From the NCBI GenBank assembly GCA_036261625.1, contig DATAKL010000024.1:62001-126000 (forward strand): a stretch of DNA of 64,000 nucleotides, given 5' to 3'. The position numbers and the translations under genes are program-made. The stretch comes from JAAXKN01 sp036261625 (lineage in GTDB: Bacteria; Bacteroidota; Ignavibacteria; Ignavibacteriales; SURF-24). The notes below the pieces were generated by a model that worked only from the letters and a program-made list of their open reading frames with translations, was not told where the DNA came from and made no database searches. Below, piece by piece: positions 50,797 through 60,308 of the stretch; position 1 is the first letter of the stretch, and each line of letters starts with the position of its first letter.

Positions 50797-51687
50797 TTAC
50801 ATCCTTATAGTGAATACAGTTTCAACAAAAAGGTCCCTGTAATCCAGAATAAACTTTTCCAGGTTTTCCATGGAGCCCAGCTGAAGTGCATCAATAATTG
50901 AAGGATCGAGCTCCATGCCGCTGTCCCAGTGAACGTTAGCCACCTGGAGCTTTTGCGTCATATAGTCGGCCAGGTGCACAACTGAGGCAAGAATATTCCT
51001 GGAGCTTATTTCGCCGGGGGCGTGATGATAGCTGAGTGTATCGCAGAGTACAACCGGCAGATTCCATCTTTCAGCCAGGAATTTTCCTATGTCCTGATGC
51101 GTCAGGCCGAGTGTATCCATTTCAGCTTCTGAAAAGGTCTTTCCCTCCTGGCTTACCTTGCGGCAGATCTCTTTGAACTGGGGATGCAGATACTTATGCA
51201 TAAGCTGTATGCCCAGTTCATGAAGCATTCCTGCCACAAAGGCATCGCTTCCAAGATCCATGTGACCTAGCCTCTGCGAAATTCCCTTTGCAGCCGAGCC
51301 TACTACCATGGAATGAAGCCAGAACTCATCCTGGTTAAAAAAATTATCGGAAGAGGACTTAATGGATTCAGCCAGTGAAAGCGCCGAGACTATATCCTGA
51401 ATTTCCTTATAACCCAGCACAATAATTGCAAACTCCAGCGAGGTAACTTTCCTCTGAAGCCCGTAAAGCGGTGAATTTGCAACCGAGAGTATCTTGGCTG
51501 TAAGTCCCTGATCGCGCCCAACTAGCCTGGCAAGCCCCCCCGTTGTGGGAGACGGCGCCTGCAGAAACCTGGTTACTTCGAACATCATCTTAGGAATCAA
51601 AGGCAGGTTCTTTATATCGCCTAGAAGTTTTTCAGTGGCAACTCTTTTATCTGCCTGACTTTCAGCCTCAAACTTTATATTTTCCAT
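50797..51687 (-). CDS. HDOD-domain signalling protein
   Basis: This is a 296-residue cytosolic protein with a single HDOD domain at about 15-220 (KNLPLIPKMMFEVTRFLQAP, LVGRDQGLTAKILSVANSPLYGLQRKVTSLEFAIIVLGYKEIQDIV, FVAGMLHELGIQLMHKYL, LGLTHQDIGKFLAERWNLP). HDOD is a degenerate relative of HD hydrolases, found in signalling and gene-control proteins; the metal ligands are largely missing. There is no response-receiver or GGDEF domain, so the partner is unknown. Confidence 0.93.
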   Translation of the reverse strand: MENIKFEAESQADKRVATEKLLGDIKNLPLIPKMMFEVTRFLQAPSPTTGGLARLVGRDQGLTAKILSVANSPLYGLQRKVTSLEFAIIVLGYKEIQDIVSALSLAESIKSSSDNFFNQDEFWLHSMVVGSAAKGISQRLGHMDLGSDAFVAGMLHELGIQLMHKYLHPQFKEICRKVSQEGKTFSEAEMDTLGLTHQDIGKFLAERWNLPVVLCDTLSYHHAPGEISSRNILASVVHLADYMTQKLQVANVHWDSGMELDPSIIDALQLGSMENLEKFILDYRDLFVETVFTIRM

Positions 51688-51943
51688 TTCACTAGCTTTG
51701 AATTTGGAACAAAAACGAATTACAGTCCTGTAAATATAAGGAACTCTTCTTTAGATGAGAAACATTTTTACTTGAAAACTTCTTTCTCACAGTGAGCTCT
51801 TTTTTAAGTGCAGCTTATAAATTACCGGTATTATCGTATTTAAAATCCAAAATTATAGATGTGGATAATTTTTTGGAAGTTATGTAGTATATTTAATTGA
51901 ATCTGTTTTAGGTTTTTTAATCAAAGGAAATTATAGAGGAAAT

Positions 51944-53302
51944 ATGACAAAAAGGCTGGTCATAATAATATTGCTTTTTATCTCCTGCCCCATTTTGGCG
52001 CAGGAAGCAAAGGCTCCGGAAGTAAAAATTGACTTCACTGAATTTGACCTGGATAACGGACTGCATGTAATACTGCATGAGGATAACACGACGCCCATAG
52101 CAGCAATAACTGTAACCTATCACGTGGGCTCCAAGAATGAAAAACCGGACCGCACAGGCTTTGCACACTTTTTTGAACACCTGATGTTCGAGGGCTCCGA
52201 TAACATTAAAAGAGGCGAGTACTCGCAGCTGGTTCAGAATGCCGGCGGGGAACTTAATGCGTACACATCTTTTGATCAGACTGTCTACTACGAGGTGCTC
52301 CCTTCGAACCAGATTGAGCTGGGGCTCTGGCTGGAATCCGAAAGAATGTATCACCTTAAAATTGACAGCACAGGCGTTGAAACTCAAAGAGGCGTTGTAA
52401 AGGAAGAAAGAAAAGAACGCCTCGAAAACCGCCCGTACGGATCGATAGAGGAACAGACTTTTGCCCATGCCTATAAGGTTCACCCCTACAGATGGGTGCC
52501 TATAGGATCCGTGCAATATATAGATAAGGCAACCATACAGGAGTTCAGGGACTTCTATAAAACTTTCTACGTGCCGAATAATGCCGTTCTTTCCATTGCA
52601 GGCGACTTTGACACCGGGAAAATGAAAGACCTTATTAAAAAGTACTTTGCCGGCATCCCGAAGGGAACACGCCCCATATACCGCCCTACAGCAGTGGAGC
52701 CGGAACAGGAAAAAGAAGTAATCGATACCGTTTACGACAACATTCAGCTCCCGGCCGTAATTAAGGCTTTCCATATACCGGCCATGGGAACTCCTGACTA
52801 CTATGCAATTGATATGCTTACAACTCTCCTTTCAGGAGGCGAAAGTTCACGCTTCTATAAAGAACTGGTCGACAAAGAGCAGAAAGCTCTCTATACAGGC
52901 TCCTTCCCCTTCTCACTCGAGGACCCGGGACTTTTTCTGGTTTATTCCATCGCCAATATGAATGTCAACGTAAGCGACCTCGACAGCTCAATTGACAGAC
53001 AAATCCGGAAGGTGCAGAATGAGCTTATAAGTGAACAGGAGTTCACGAAGCTCAGGAATCAGACCGAAGACGATTTCATAAGAGGGAAGAATACCGACCT
53101 TGGAATTGCAACGAGCCTTGCCAACTATTATCTATTCTACAAAGGAAACACAAATCTTATTAACACTGAGCTTGAACGCTATATGAAAGTAACACGCGAA
53201 GACATTAAAAGAGCAGCAGACAAGTACCTCGTAAAACACAACGAGACACTTCTATTCTATTTGCCCAAACCTCTGAAGCCTGCGAAGGGGGAGGGAAAAT
53301 AA
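51944..53302 (+). CDS. M16-family zinc peptidase, active subunit
   Basis: This is a 452-residue exported insulinase-type peptidase. A signal peptide ends near residue 20 (PILAQ). The inverted zinc motif HFFEH is at residues 75-79, with the distant Glu in GVVKEERKERLENRPYGS. The C-terminal M16 domain is present (LPAVIKAFHIPAMGTPDYYAIDMLTTLLSGGESSRFYKELV). The next gene, 2 bases downstream of the stop, encodes an M16 protein without the zinc motif; such active/inactive pairs form heterodimers. Likely digests peptides in the periplasm. Confidence 0.95.
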   Translation: MTKRLVIIILLFISCPILAQEAKAPEVKIDFTEFDLDNGLHVILHEDNTTPIAAITVTYHVGSKNEKPDRTGFAHFFEHLMFEGSDNIKRGEYSQLVQNAGGELNAYTSFDQTVYYEVLPSNQIELGLWLESERMYHLKIDSTGVETQRGVVKEERKERLENRPYGSIEEQTFAHAYKVHPYRWVPIGSVQYIDKATIQEFRDFYKTFYVPNNAVLSIAGDFDTGKMKDLIKKYFAGIPKGTRPIYRPTAVEPEQEKEVIDTVYDNIQLPAVIKAFHIPAMGTPDYYAIDMLTTLLSGGESSRFYKELVDKEQKALYTGSFPFSLEDPGLFLVYSIANMNVNVSDLDSSIDRQIRKVQNELISEQEFTKLRNQTEDDFIRGKNTDLGIATSLANYYLFYKGNTNLINTELERYMKVTREDIKRAADKYLVKHNETLLFYLPKPLKPAKGEGK

Positions 53303-53303
53303 A

Positions 53304-55379
53304 ATGAAAAAGTTATCAGCCATATTGATATTATTTATACTGACAGCCACGCCCCTGTTTTCACAGTTGGGCAGAACGACTCCCCCGCCTCCGGGCCCGG
53401 CACCAGAGATAAAGCTTTCCGGTTACGAAAGCTTCGAGCTGCCGAACGGTCTTAAGGTTTTTGTGGTGGAAAACCATAAACTTCCGGTTGTATCTTTTTC
53501 GCTTGTAGTGGACCGCGACCCTATAGTTGAAGGCGACAGCGCGGGCTACGTAGCTATGGCAGGAGAACTCTTAAGAACAGGCACAAAGACAAGAACCAAG
53601 GATGAGATTGATGAAGCCGTGGATTTCATAGGGGCTTCACTTTCCACCTCGGCCAACGGGGTTTCAGCATCTTCACTTACAAACCATATGGATAAGCTTC
53701 TGGACATTATGTCGGACGTGGTGATAAATCCTGTCTTTAAGCCTGAGGAGCTGGATAAGTTGAAGAAACAGACTCTTTCTGAACTGGCATCCTCCAAGGA
53801 TGAACCCGAAACAATTGCCTCGCGCATTTCAGACAGGCTCTATTACGGAAAAGGTCACCCCTATTCCGATTTTGAAACTGAGGAATCGGTAAACAGGATA
53901 ACGCTCGATATGTGCCGGAACTTCTACAACTCCTTCTTTAAGCCGAATATATCATACCTTGCAGTTGTGGGCGACGTGACAAGAAAGGAAGTTGAGCCTC
54001 TGATCAATAAATACTTCGGTATCTGGCAGAAAGGCGAGGTAAAGCATTTTACATACCCCGAGCCGAAAGGGCCTCAAGGGGATGTTGTAGCCATTTCAGA
54101 CCGCCCGAACTCAGTACAGTCGACAATAAGAATAGGCTACCCGATCGATCTTAAGGTAGGAAGTCCCGATGCAATTAAAGCCGGACTTACAAATACCATA
54201 CTGGGCGGAGGAGAATTCAGGCTTTTTAAGAACCTGAGGGAAACTCACGCCTATACATACGGTGCCTATTCCAGAATAGCATCCGACAAGCTGACCGGCA
54301 ACTTTACTGCCTATACAGCCGTTAAGACTGCCGTAACCGACAGCGCCGTTTATCAGATACTAAGCGAAATGAGAAAAATGCGGGAATCCAAGCCCGACGA
54401 TAAGGAGCTTCAGCTGGCAAAGAATTACACGAGCGGCAGCTTTGCTATTGCTCTTGAAAAGCCAAGCACAATAGCCAGCTTTGCAATAAACACTGCAAAG
54501 TATAACCTCCCTAAGGATTATTATAAAAACTACCTGAAGAACCTGCAGGCTGTTACTTCAGAAGACGTGCTCAATATGTCGAAAAAGTACATCAGGCCGG
54601 AGAACGCATATATTATTGTTGTAGGCAATGCTTTGGATATTAAAGACAAGCTGAAAAAGTTCAGCGCCACGGGCCTGGTTACTGCATACGACGTTTACGC
54701 TCGGAAGCTTGATACCGCTTCAATAAAACTCCCGGAAGGGCTTACCGCCCGCACTGTTCTGGATGATTATATTACGGCCATCGGAGGCCGCCAAAACCTC
54801 CTTAAGGTTCTGGACAGAACAACTGAGATGACAGGCAAAGTGCAGGGTGTGAACATAAATATAACAATATACCAGAAACAGCCCGATAAGCTCCTCCAGG
54901 AGATTAATGCCGGCAGCATGAAGCAGTCCATTATTTTTGACGGCACAAAAGGCTTTAGCATAAGCCCTGCCGGTACAAAAGAAATTACAGGAGGAAGCCT
55001 TGAGGACCTGAGGCTTGAGGCAACACTGAACCTCCTTCTGGAACCTCAGAAGTACGGCATTACCTCTAAACTTGCAGGAATTGAAAAAGTTGACGGAAAA
55101 GACGCCTACAGGGTTGATCTTGAGGCTCAGGCAGGGAAAAGATGGACCGAATACTACGACGTGGATTCGAAGCTCAAGGTCCGTCAGATTAAGACCATAG
55201 CGGCCCCGATGGGACAGGCAACGCAGACCATCGACTTCAGCGACTACAGGGATGTTGATGGAGTAAAGTACCCTTTCAGAATCAGGCAGACCCTGGGCAG
55301 CCAGCAGATGGATATGCAGGTGACATCAATAAAAGTAAATACTACCCTAAAAGATAGTATATTTGAAGTGCAGAAATAA
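53304..55379 (+). CDS. M16-family protein, inactive partner with C-terminal LolA/outer-membrane-lipoprotein-like domain
   Basis: This 691-residue exported protein has a signal peptide at 1-20 (ILILFILTATPLFSQ). Two M16 domains cover about 35-455 (FELPNGLKVFVVENHKLPVVSFSLVVDRDP; IGYPIDLKVGSPDAIKAGLTNTILGGGEFRLFKNLRE), but the HxxEH zinc motif is replaced by the AGYVAMAGELL sequence, so this is the substrate-shaping subunit. The last 215 residues (from LDDYITAIGGRQNLLKVLDRTTEMTGK) are an extra beta-rich domain of the kind seen in outer-membrane lipoprotein-sorting relatives. The gene directly follows the active M16 gene. Confidence 0.92.
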   Translation: MKKLSAILILFILTATPLFSQLGRTTPPPPGPAPEIKLSGYESFELPNGLKVFVVENHKLPVVSFSLVVDRDPIVEGDSAGYVAMAGELLRTGTKTRTKDEIDEAVDFIGASLSTSANGVSASSLTNHMDKLLDIMSDVVINPVFKPEELDKLKKQTLSELASSKDEPETIASRISDRLYYGKGHPYSDFETEESVNRITLDMCRNFYNSFFKPNISYLAVVGDVTRKEVEPLINKYFGIWQKGEVKHFTYPEPKGPQGDVVAISDRPNSVQSTIRIGYPIDLKVGSPDAIKAGLTNTILGGGEFRLFKNLRETHAYTYGAYSRIASDKLTGNFTAYTAVKTAVTDSAVYQILSEMRKMRESKPDDKELQLAKNYTSGSFAIALEKPSTIASFAINTAKYNLPKDYYKNYLKNLQAVTSEDVLNMSKKYIRPENAYIIVVGNALDIKDKLKKFSATGLVTAYDVYARKLDTASIKLPEGLTARTVLDDYITAIGGRQNLLKVLDRTTEMTGKVQGVNINITIYQKQPDKLLQEINAGSMKQSIIFDGTKGFSISPAGTKEITGGSLEDLRLEATLNLLLEPQKYGITSKLAGIEKVDGKDAYRVDLEAQAGKRWTEYYDVDSKLKVRQIKTIAAPMGQATQTIDFSDYRDVDGVKYPFRIRQTLGSQQMDMQVTSIKVNTTLKDSIFEVQK

Positions 55380-55408
55380 AATTGTTTGTTAAAAAATATT
55401 TATAGTGA

Positions 55409-56023
55409 ATGGAAAACAGGAAATATTCGGTTATAGTTTTTGATCTGGGAAATGTGCTCATCCCTTTCGATTACAGCATTATGATGAAAAGGCTCGACCT
55501 CATTGAAGAAGGCTTAGGCCAAAAGTTCATGGAGCATTATAAGGAGAATTATCACGTTCACAGGAAGTTTGAACGCGGGGATTTAACAGAAGATGAATTC
55601 ATTGATCTGATGCTCCACCCCTGCAATGGATGCCTGGACAGGGAGACCTTCTGCCGTTACTATTCTGAAATATTCAGGGTAAATGAGGACGTGGCCTCCC
55701 TTCTGCCAGAGTTGAAAAAGAAGTATAAGGTGGTCCTTCTATCCAATACGAACAGCATTCACAGGGAATACGGCTACAAGCAGTACAGCTTCTTAATGCA
55801 TTTTGACCGCCTCATCCTCTCTCACGAGGTAGGGGCTGTAAAGCCGGAGCCGGAGATATACAAGGCTGTTGAGGCTTACACACAGGCACCCCCTGAGGAA
55901 CATATTTTCATAGATGATGTGTTGGAATATGTAGAGGGTGCTAAAAAGATGGGGTGGGATGCCGTCCGGTTTTCTTCTTACGGCCAGCTTTTAGAGGACC
56001 TTAAGGCCAGGGGAATTCTTTAA
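55409..56023 (+). CDS. HAD-superfamily phosphatase (YihX-like)
   Basis: This 204-residue hydrolase has HAD motif I VIVFDLGNVLIPFDY, motif II VVLLSNTNSIHREYGY, the conserved Lys in HEVGAVKPEPEIYKAV and motif IV HIFIDDVLEYVEGAKKMGW. The small cap and order match the YihX/alpha-glucose-1-phosphate phosphatase group. Substrate is a sugar phosphate or nucleotide; not resolved. It lies 29 bases after the M16 pair, on the same strand. Confidence 0.92.
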   Translation: MENRKYSVIVFDLGNVLIPFDYSIMMKRLDLIEEGLGQKFMEHYKENYHVHRKFERGDLTEDEFIDLMLHPCNGCLDRETFCRYYSEIFRVNEDVASLLPELKKKYKVVLLSNTNSIHREYGYKQYSFLMHFDRLILSHEVGAVKPEPEIYKAVEAYTQAPPEEHIFIDDVLEYVEGAKKMGWDAVRFSSYGQLLEDLKARGIL

Positions 56024-56155
56024 AAACCCTAAAAAGTGCTATATCTTTTTTGGATTTTAATTTTTAATTTATCCCGTCTTTTTTAAGCCGTTGTGGAATT
56101 TAAGAAAGATTAGCACCCGAATGCCTCAAGGTAATATTATAATACTAAGGAATTT

Positions 56156-57214
56156 ATGAAAGCTCTTAAGCTTAAAAGCCGCCGTTTGCTCCGTGTTTTA
56201 TCCGGAGTTCTGCTTCTGGCCGCTGCCGCCTCAAACTTTAACTGCGCTGATAACTCGGGGCATACGGAAAGCGCTTCCGGCCGCCCGGCAGTTTCAGGAA
56301 GTGAAGACCTGCATAAGCCTGTAACTGCTGAAAATCCTGCTCTGAAGGATACTGTCTTAAAGTACAAACTGCCCCGGCAGATCAGGTATTCGGCTTTTGC
56401 AGTTAAGGGAAGATCGCCTATGGCTAAACTTGATTCGACCTATGGAACGGATGGTGCCAGGCTTATACTTGCATTAAACAGGCTTGATGAGGCAGATATA
56501 AGGCGTGCCGATACGCTCATAGTGCCCGATACACTTACAAATCTTCTCTCCTACTGCCCGTATCCTTACGTCATCGAAAAAGCGCGCGAGGTTCCGAAGC
56601 TTCTCCTTATCTCAAGACGCATTCAGGCATTCGCCGCCTATGAAAACGGCGTTTTGGTAAAATGGGGACCTACAAGCACGGGCAGAAAGGCAAAGCCTAC
56701 TCCCGAAGGGCTTTTCAGCGCAAACTGGAAATCGAGAAAAACAACAAGCACTATAGACAGCTCCTGGATACTCCCCTATTACTTTAATTTTCAGAATAAG
56801 GAAGGCGTTGCGCTTCACCAGTTTTCAATGCCCGGATACCCTGCCAGTCACGCCTGCGTAAGACTTCTTGAAAACGATGCACGCTGGCTTTACTACTGGG
56901 CTGAACAGTGGATTCTTTCAAATGCCGGGAAAATTGAGGCTTACGGAACACCGATAGTAGTTTTTGACGATTACCGTTTCGGGAAAAGAAAACCGTGGAA
57001 AAACCTGCTCGAAAATCCTGATGCCATAACTGTCTCAGACAAGGATATTCAGGACCTTATGGATAAATACCTGCCGACAATTCTGGAAAGATCGGAAAAA
57101 AGAAAGGAAGTTTTGGCAGCACGCGAGGCTGAGAAGATGGAAAAGACTGAGATGATGGAGAAGACTGAGAAGATACCGGACTCTGAGAAGGTGCAGGTCT
57201 CTGAGCAGAACTGA
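56156..57214 (+). CDS. L,D-transpeptidase (YkuD domain), exported
   Basis: This is a 352-residue protein acting on peptidoglycan cross-links. The N-terminus is a signal peptide or lipoprotein lead (LLRVLSGVLLLAAAASNFNCAD); the Cys context is not a standard lipobox. The YkuD domain spans about 150-270, with catalytic residues in LHQFSMPGYPASHACVRLLENDARWLYYW (His...S-H-x-C-V-R). It ends in a charged EKMEKTEMMEKTEK repeat tail of unknown role. A short LysM-like region could lie at 75-125 (LDSTYGTDGARLILALNRLDEADIRRADTLIVP), consistent with wall binding. Confidence 0.9.
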   Translation: MKALKLKSRRLLRVLSGVLLLAAAASNFNCADNSGHTESASGRPAVSGSEDLHKPVTAENPALKDTVLKYKLPRQIRYSAFAVKGRSPMAKLDSTYGTDGARLILALNRLDEADIRRADTLIVPDTLTNLLSYCPYPYVIEKAREVPKLLLISRRIQAFAAYENGVLVKWGPTSTGRKAKPTPEGLFSANWKSRKTTSTIDSSWILPYYFNFQNKEGVALHQFSMPGYPASHACVRLLENDARWLYYWAEQWILSNAGKIEAYGTPIVVFDDYRFGKRKPWKNLLENPDAITVSDKDIQDLMDKYLPTILERSEKRKEVLAAREAEKMEKTEMMEKTEKIPDSEKVQVSEQN

Positions 57215-57284
57215 AATTAAGGACGTATAAGGTTTTCAGTACTGCTTTACATATTCAGAACTTACAAACAAGTTCGGGATATAT

Positions 57285-58958
57285 ATGAAATCAATATTTT
57301 GTTTAACTTTTTTACTCCTCACAATCATGCACAAATCTAACATAGCTGAGGAAACTCAGAAAGCCTTCATTAACGGCAAGGTCTATACCGTTAATGAACA
57401 TCAGCCTTTTGCCGAGGCTGTAATTATCCGCAACAACAAAATCTTTTTTGTGGGCTCCACAGAGGAAGCCAAGCATTTCATTACACCGGAAACCGAAATA
57501 ATTGACTTAAAAGGCAGACTTATGCTGCCCGGGTTTATAGACAACCACGTGCACTTTATAAGCGGCGGCTTTTACCTTCTGGGTGTGGACCTGAGGCAGG
57601 CAAAGTCGACCGATGAATTTAAGACAACGCTTCAGGATTATGTTTCCCGCAACAGAGGGCGCTGGATTACGGGCGGCGACTGGAACCACGAAGCCTGGGA
57701 GAAAAACGACCTTCCCACAAAAGAATGGATTGACAGCTTTACACCCAATACTCCCGTTTTTGTTAGCCGCTTGGACGGCCATATGGCGCTTGCCAACTCC
57801 TATGCGCTTAAGCTTGCTGGAATTACAAAGGATACTCCCGATCCTGAGGGAGGACTTATTGTAAGGGATAAGAAAACCGGGGAACCGACGGGTATATTAA
57901 AAGACAACGCAATGAGCCTTGTTTTTTCTGTCATCCCTGAGCCTGATGAAAGTGAGTACGAGAGGGCTTTGAATGCTGCACTCCAGGAAGCAAAGAAAAA
58001 CGGGTTTACTTCTGTACAGGATATAACTTATGCAAACGACCTCAGGACTTATCAGAAATTTGAAAAAGACGGACGTCTTACATGCCGCATCTATACGAGG
58101 CTCCCTATAGCTGACTGCGATAACCTGATAAACTCAGGAATAAAATATAATTTCGGAAGCGACAGGCTTAAGATCGGTTCCCTTAAGGCTTTTGCCGACG
58201 GTTCTTTGGGAAGCTCTACAGCACTTTTCTTTGATCCTTATAAACAGGATTCTTCAACCACCGGTCTTGCAATGGATATTGTAACCGACGGACGCCTTAA
58301 GAAGTGGGCGCTGAAATCGGATAAGGCAATGCTTCAGCTTTCAATCCATGCAATCGGCGACAAGGCCAACAGCCTGATGCTCGATATGTTTGAAGAGATT
58401 GTAAAGACCAACCCACAATGGGACAGGCGTTTCCGCATAGAGCACGCTCAGCACGTAAGGCCACAGGATGTAAAGCGTTTTGCAAAGATGAACGTAATAG
58501 CATCGGTTCAGCCTTATCACCTGATTGACGACGGCTGCTGGGCTGAGAAAAGAATAGGAACCGAAAGGCTTAATACCACATACCCCTTTAAGTCATTTAT
58601 TGAGTCGGGCGTTAAAGTCTGTTTCGGAAGCGACTGGAGCGTGGCCCCGCTGGACCCTATAATGGGTATCTACGCTGCTGTTACAAGAAGCACTCTTGAC
58701 GGCAAGCGCCCTGAAGGATGGATACCGGAAGAGAAAATTTCTGTTGAGGATGCAATAAAGTGCTATACTATAAATAACGCCTATGCTTCCTTTGAAGAAA
58801 ACACAAAAGGTTCAATTGAGGCTGGCAAGCTGGCCGACCTGGTTGTTTTAAGCGAGGACATTCTTTCCATAGATCCCGCCCAAATAAGGGATGTGAAAGT
58901 TGAAATGACCATCTTCGACGGCAGCGTCATTTACGAAAGGCAGGATTCTTCAAAATAA
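57285..58958 (+). CDS. Amidohydrolase family protein, YtcJ-like
   Basis: This is a 557-residue metal-dependent hydrolase of the amidohydrolase superfamily. The N-terminal metal motif is GFIDNHVHFISGG, followed by QLSIHAIGDKANSLMLDMFEEI and FRIEHAQHVRPQDVKRFAKMNVIASVQPYHL and the closing CFGSDWSVAPLDPIMGIYAAVTRSTLDGKRPEGWIPEEKISVEDAIKCYTINNAYAS. Members hydrolyse varied exo-substrates such as N-substituted formamides. The N-terminus (MKSIFCLTFLLLTIMHKSNIAEE) may be a signal peptide. Substrate unknown. Confidence 0.92.
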   Translation: MKSIFCLTFLLLTIMHKSNIAEETQKAFINGKVYTVNEHQPFAEAVIIRNNKIFFVGSTEEAKHFITPETEIIDLKGRLMLPGFIDNHVHFISGGFYLLGVDLRQAKSTDEFKTTLQDYVSRNRGRWITGGDWNHEAWEKNDLPTKEWIDSFTPNTPVFVSRLDGHMALANSYALKLAGITKDTPDPEGGLIVRDKKTGEPTGILKDNAMSLVFSVIPEPDESEYERALNAALQEAKKNGFTSVQDITYANDLRTYQKFEKDGRLTCRIYTRLPIADCDNLINSGIKYNFGSDRLKIGSLKAFADGSLGSSTALFFDPYKQDSSTTGLAMDIVTDGRLKKWALKSDKAMLQLSIHAIGDKANSLMLDMFEEIVKTNPQWDRRFRIEHAQHVRPQDVKRFAKMNVIASVQPYHLIDDGCWAEKRIGTERLNTTYPFKSFIESGVKVCFGSDWSVAPLDPIMGIYAAVTRSTLDGKRPEGWIPEEKISVEDAIKCYTINNAYASFEENTKGSIEAGKLADLVVLSEDILSIDPAQIRDVKVEMTIFDGSVIYERQDSSK

Positions 58959-58964
58959 AAAATT

Positions 58965-60026
58965 TTAGAACGGAGCGGTGGCATCGTAGTCAATTACGAT
59001 GTCATCGCTTAATGGAAACCCCACGCATGTAAGGCAGTAGCTTTGCTTTATCTCCTCTTCAGTAAGTGCGGTCTGATCCACAAGATTTATTTTTCCCGAT
59101 ATCATCTTTGCCCTGCAGCTTGAGCACTGTCCCACGCGGCAGGAGTTAGGAAGTTCAAGTCCCTCTGAGAGTGCCGCATCCAGAATGCTGTCGCCCGGAT
59201 TAACCGTAATTATGTGCTCTTTACCCTGGAATATAATTGTAACTTTCCTCGGCTTAATCTCCTCATCCGGCACATCCTCATTTTCCTGTATCATCACCTT
59301 GAAATACTCCGTATGCACTCTTTTAGGATCCACGTCTTCTGAAGCCAGTGCGCTTAAGACACTGATGATCATCCCATTCGGGCCGCATATATAAAAGTGC
59401 GCATCCTTTGAAGGAGTAGTTTCCTTTAAGAGCCTCAGGAACAGTTCCTTGGTAATTCTTCCTTTAAGACCTGGCCAGTCCTCATCAGGCCGGCTTAAGA
59501 GGTGAACGACCTTAAGTCTTCCCGCGTAATATTTCTCCAGATCATCAAGTTCCGTTCTGAATATGATTGAGTCTATGTTCCTGTTGCCGTAAAAAAGTGT
59601 AACCCGGCTTTCAGGCTCAATTATAAGGGCCGATTTAAGAATTGACATCAAGGGGGATATTCCGCTTCCGGCACCGATAAGAACAAGTTCGTGCTTTTTC
59701 TCAGGGGAGAGATCAACTGTAAAGTGCCCCAGGGGAGGGAACGCCTTTACAGTATCCCCTTCCTTAACGGTATCGGCAAAAAAGTTCGTTGCGTGTCCTT
59801 CCAGGGTTTTCTTAATTGTAATACCTATATGGGGGTTTTCGGTGACGGAAGTTGAAATTGAATAGCTGCGGCGGACTTCCTCCCCTTCGAATAAATAGCA
59901 GACAGTAAGAAACTGCCCCGGTATGAATGCGAGCTCACTGCCCGATTCCTCCCTGAAGAGGATTGTTTTAGCGTCTTCTGTTTCACTTATGACATCAGTT
60001 ACCTTCAGTGTTAAGTAGCTTTCCAT
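58965..60026 (-). CDS. Ferredoxin-NAD(P)H reductase with C-terminal [2Fe-2S] domain (PaaK/Hmp-like)
   Basis: This is a 353-residue electron-transfer flavoprotein. The FAD-binding domain has the family signature FLTVCYLFEGEEVRRSYSISTS (R-x-Y-S), the NAD(P)H domain has ELVLIGAGSGISPLMSILKSAL and HFYICGPNGMI, and a plant-type ferredoxin domain at the C-terminus carries C-x4-C-x2-C (SCRVGQCSSCRAKMISG) with the last Cys in QSYCLTC. This order is that of PaaK-type oxygenase reductases and related proteins. The ATG at 60026 is used; a GTG five codons upstream is less likely. It is convergent with the amidohydrolase gene, with a gap of only 6 bases. Two palindromes lie upstream. Confidence 0.92.
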   Translation of the reverse strand: MESYLTLKVTDVISETEDAKTILFREESGSELAFIPGQFLTVCYLFEGEEVRRSYSISTSVTENPHIGITIKKTLEGHATNFFADTVKEGDTVKAFPPLGHFTVDLSPEKKHELVLIGAGSGISPLMSILKSALIIEPESRVTLFYGNRNIDSIIFRTELDDLEKYYAGRLKVVHLLSRPDEDWPGLKGRITKELFLRLLKETTPSKDAHFYICGPNGMIISVLSALASEDVDPKRVHTEYFKVMIQENEDVPDEEIKPRKVTIIFQGKEHIITVNPGDSILDAALSEGLELPNSCRVGQCSSCRAKMISGKINLVDQTALTEEEIKQSYCLTCVGFPLSDDIVIDYDATAPF

Positions 60027-60041
60027 CTTTTTTGGCGGCAC

Positions 60042-60300
60042 CTTTCTTCAAAAATTGAATATTATAAAAGATACGAATATCTTATAAAGCATAAAAGACA
60101 ATACGCCGTATGGCGTACAATAATAGCACACTGGTTAATATTAGCCCCAAATCCGGCATCAAGGGCGGCATTTGAACCATATTGCTCACGAAATAGTTTT
60201 AGTTTTATAAATATTTGGAATTTGCGAAATAAATGAGATTAACGCAATAAAATGTATAAAAGAGCATTTTTATCTTATTTTGCGGGTTCGGAATTCTTTA
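60042..60300. promoter_or_regulatory. Upstream region of the reductase gene with two candidate operators
   Basis: AAGATA-CGAA-TATCTT (60068-60083) and TACGCC-GTAT-GGCGTA (60102-60117) are two perfect inverted repeats 42 to 91 bases upstream of the reductase start. The first resembles the AAGAT...ATCTT half-sites of NsrR/Rrf2-type regulators, but this is a pattern match only. Nothing else is seen in the remaining AT-rich sequence. Confidence 0.35.
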
Positions 60301-60308
60301 AAAAAGAA

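Noticed and set aside
51917..52774. A 285-codon minus-strand open frame
   Set aside because: It is antisense to the M16 peptidase gene, whose motifs are clear; the opposite frame is Cys/Phe/Val-rich as expected of a shadow.
53304..55379. Second active M16 peptidase
   Set aside because: The zinc motif HxxEH is absent at the aligned position, so it was called the inactive partner.
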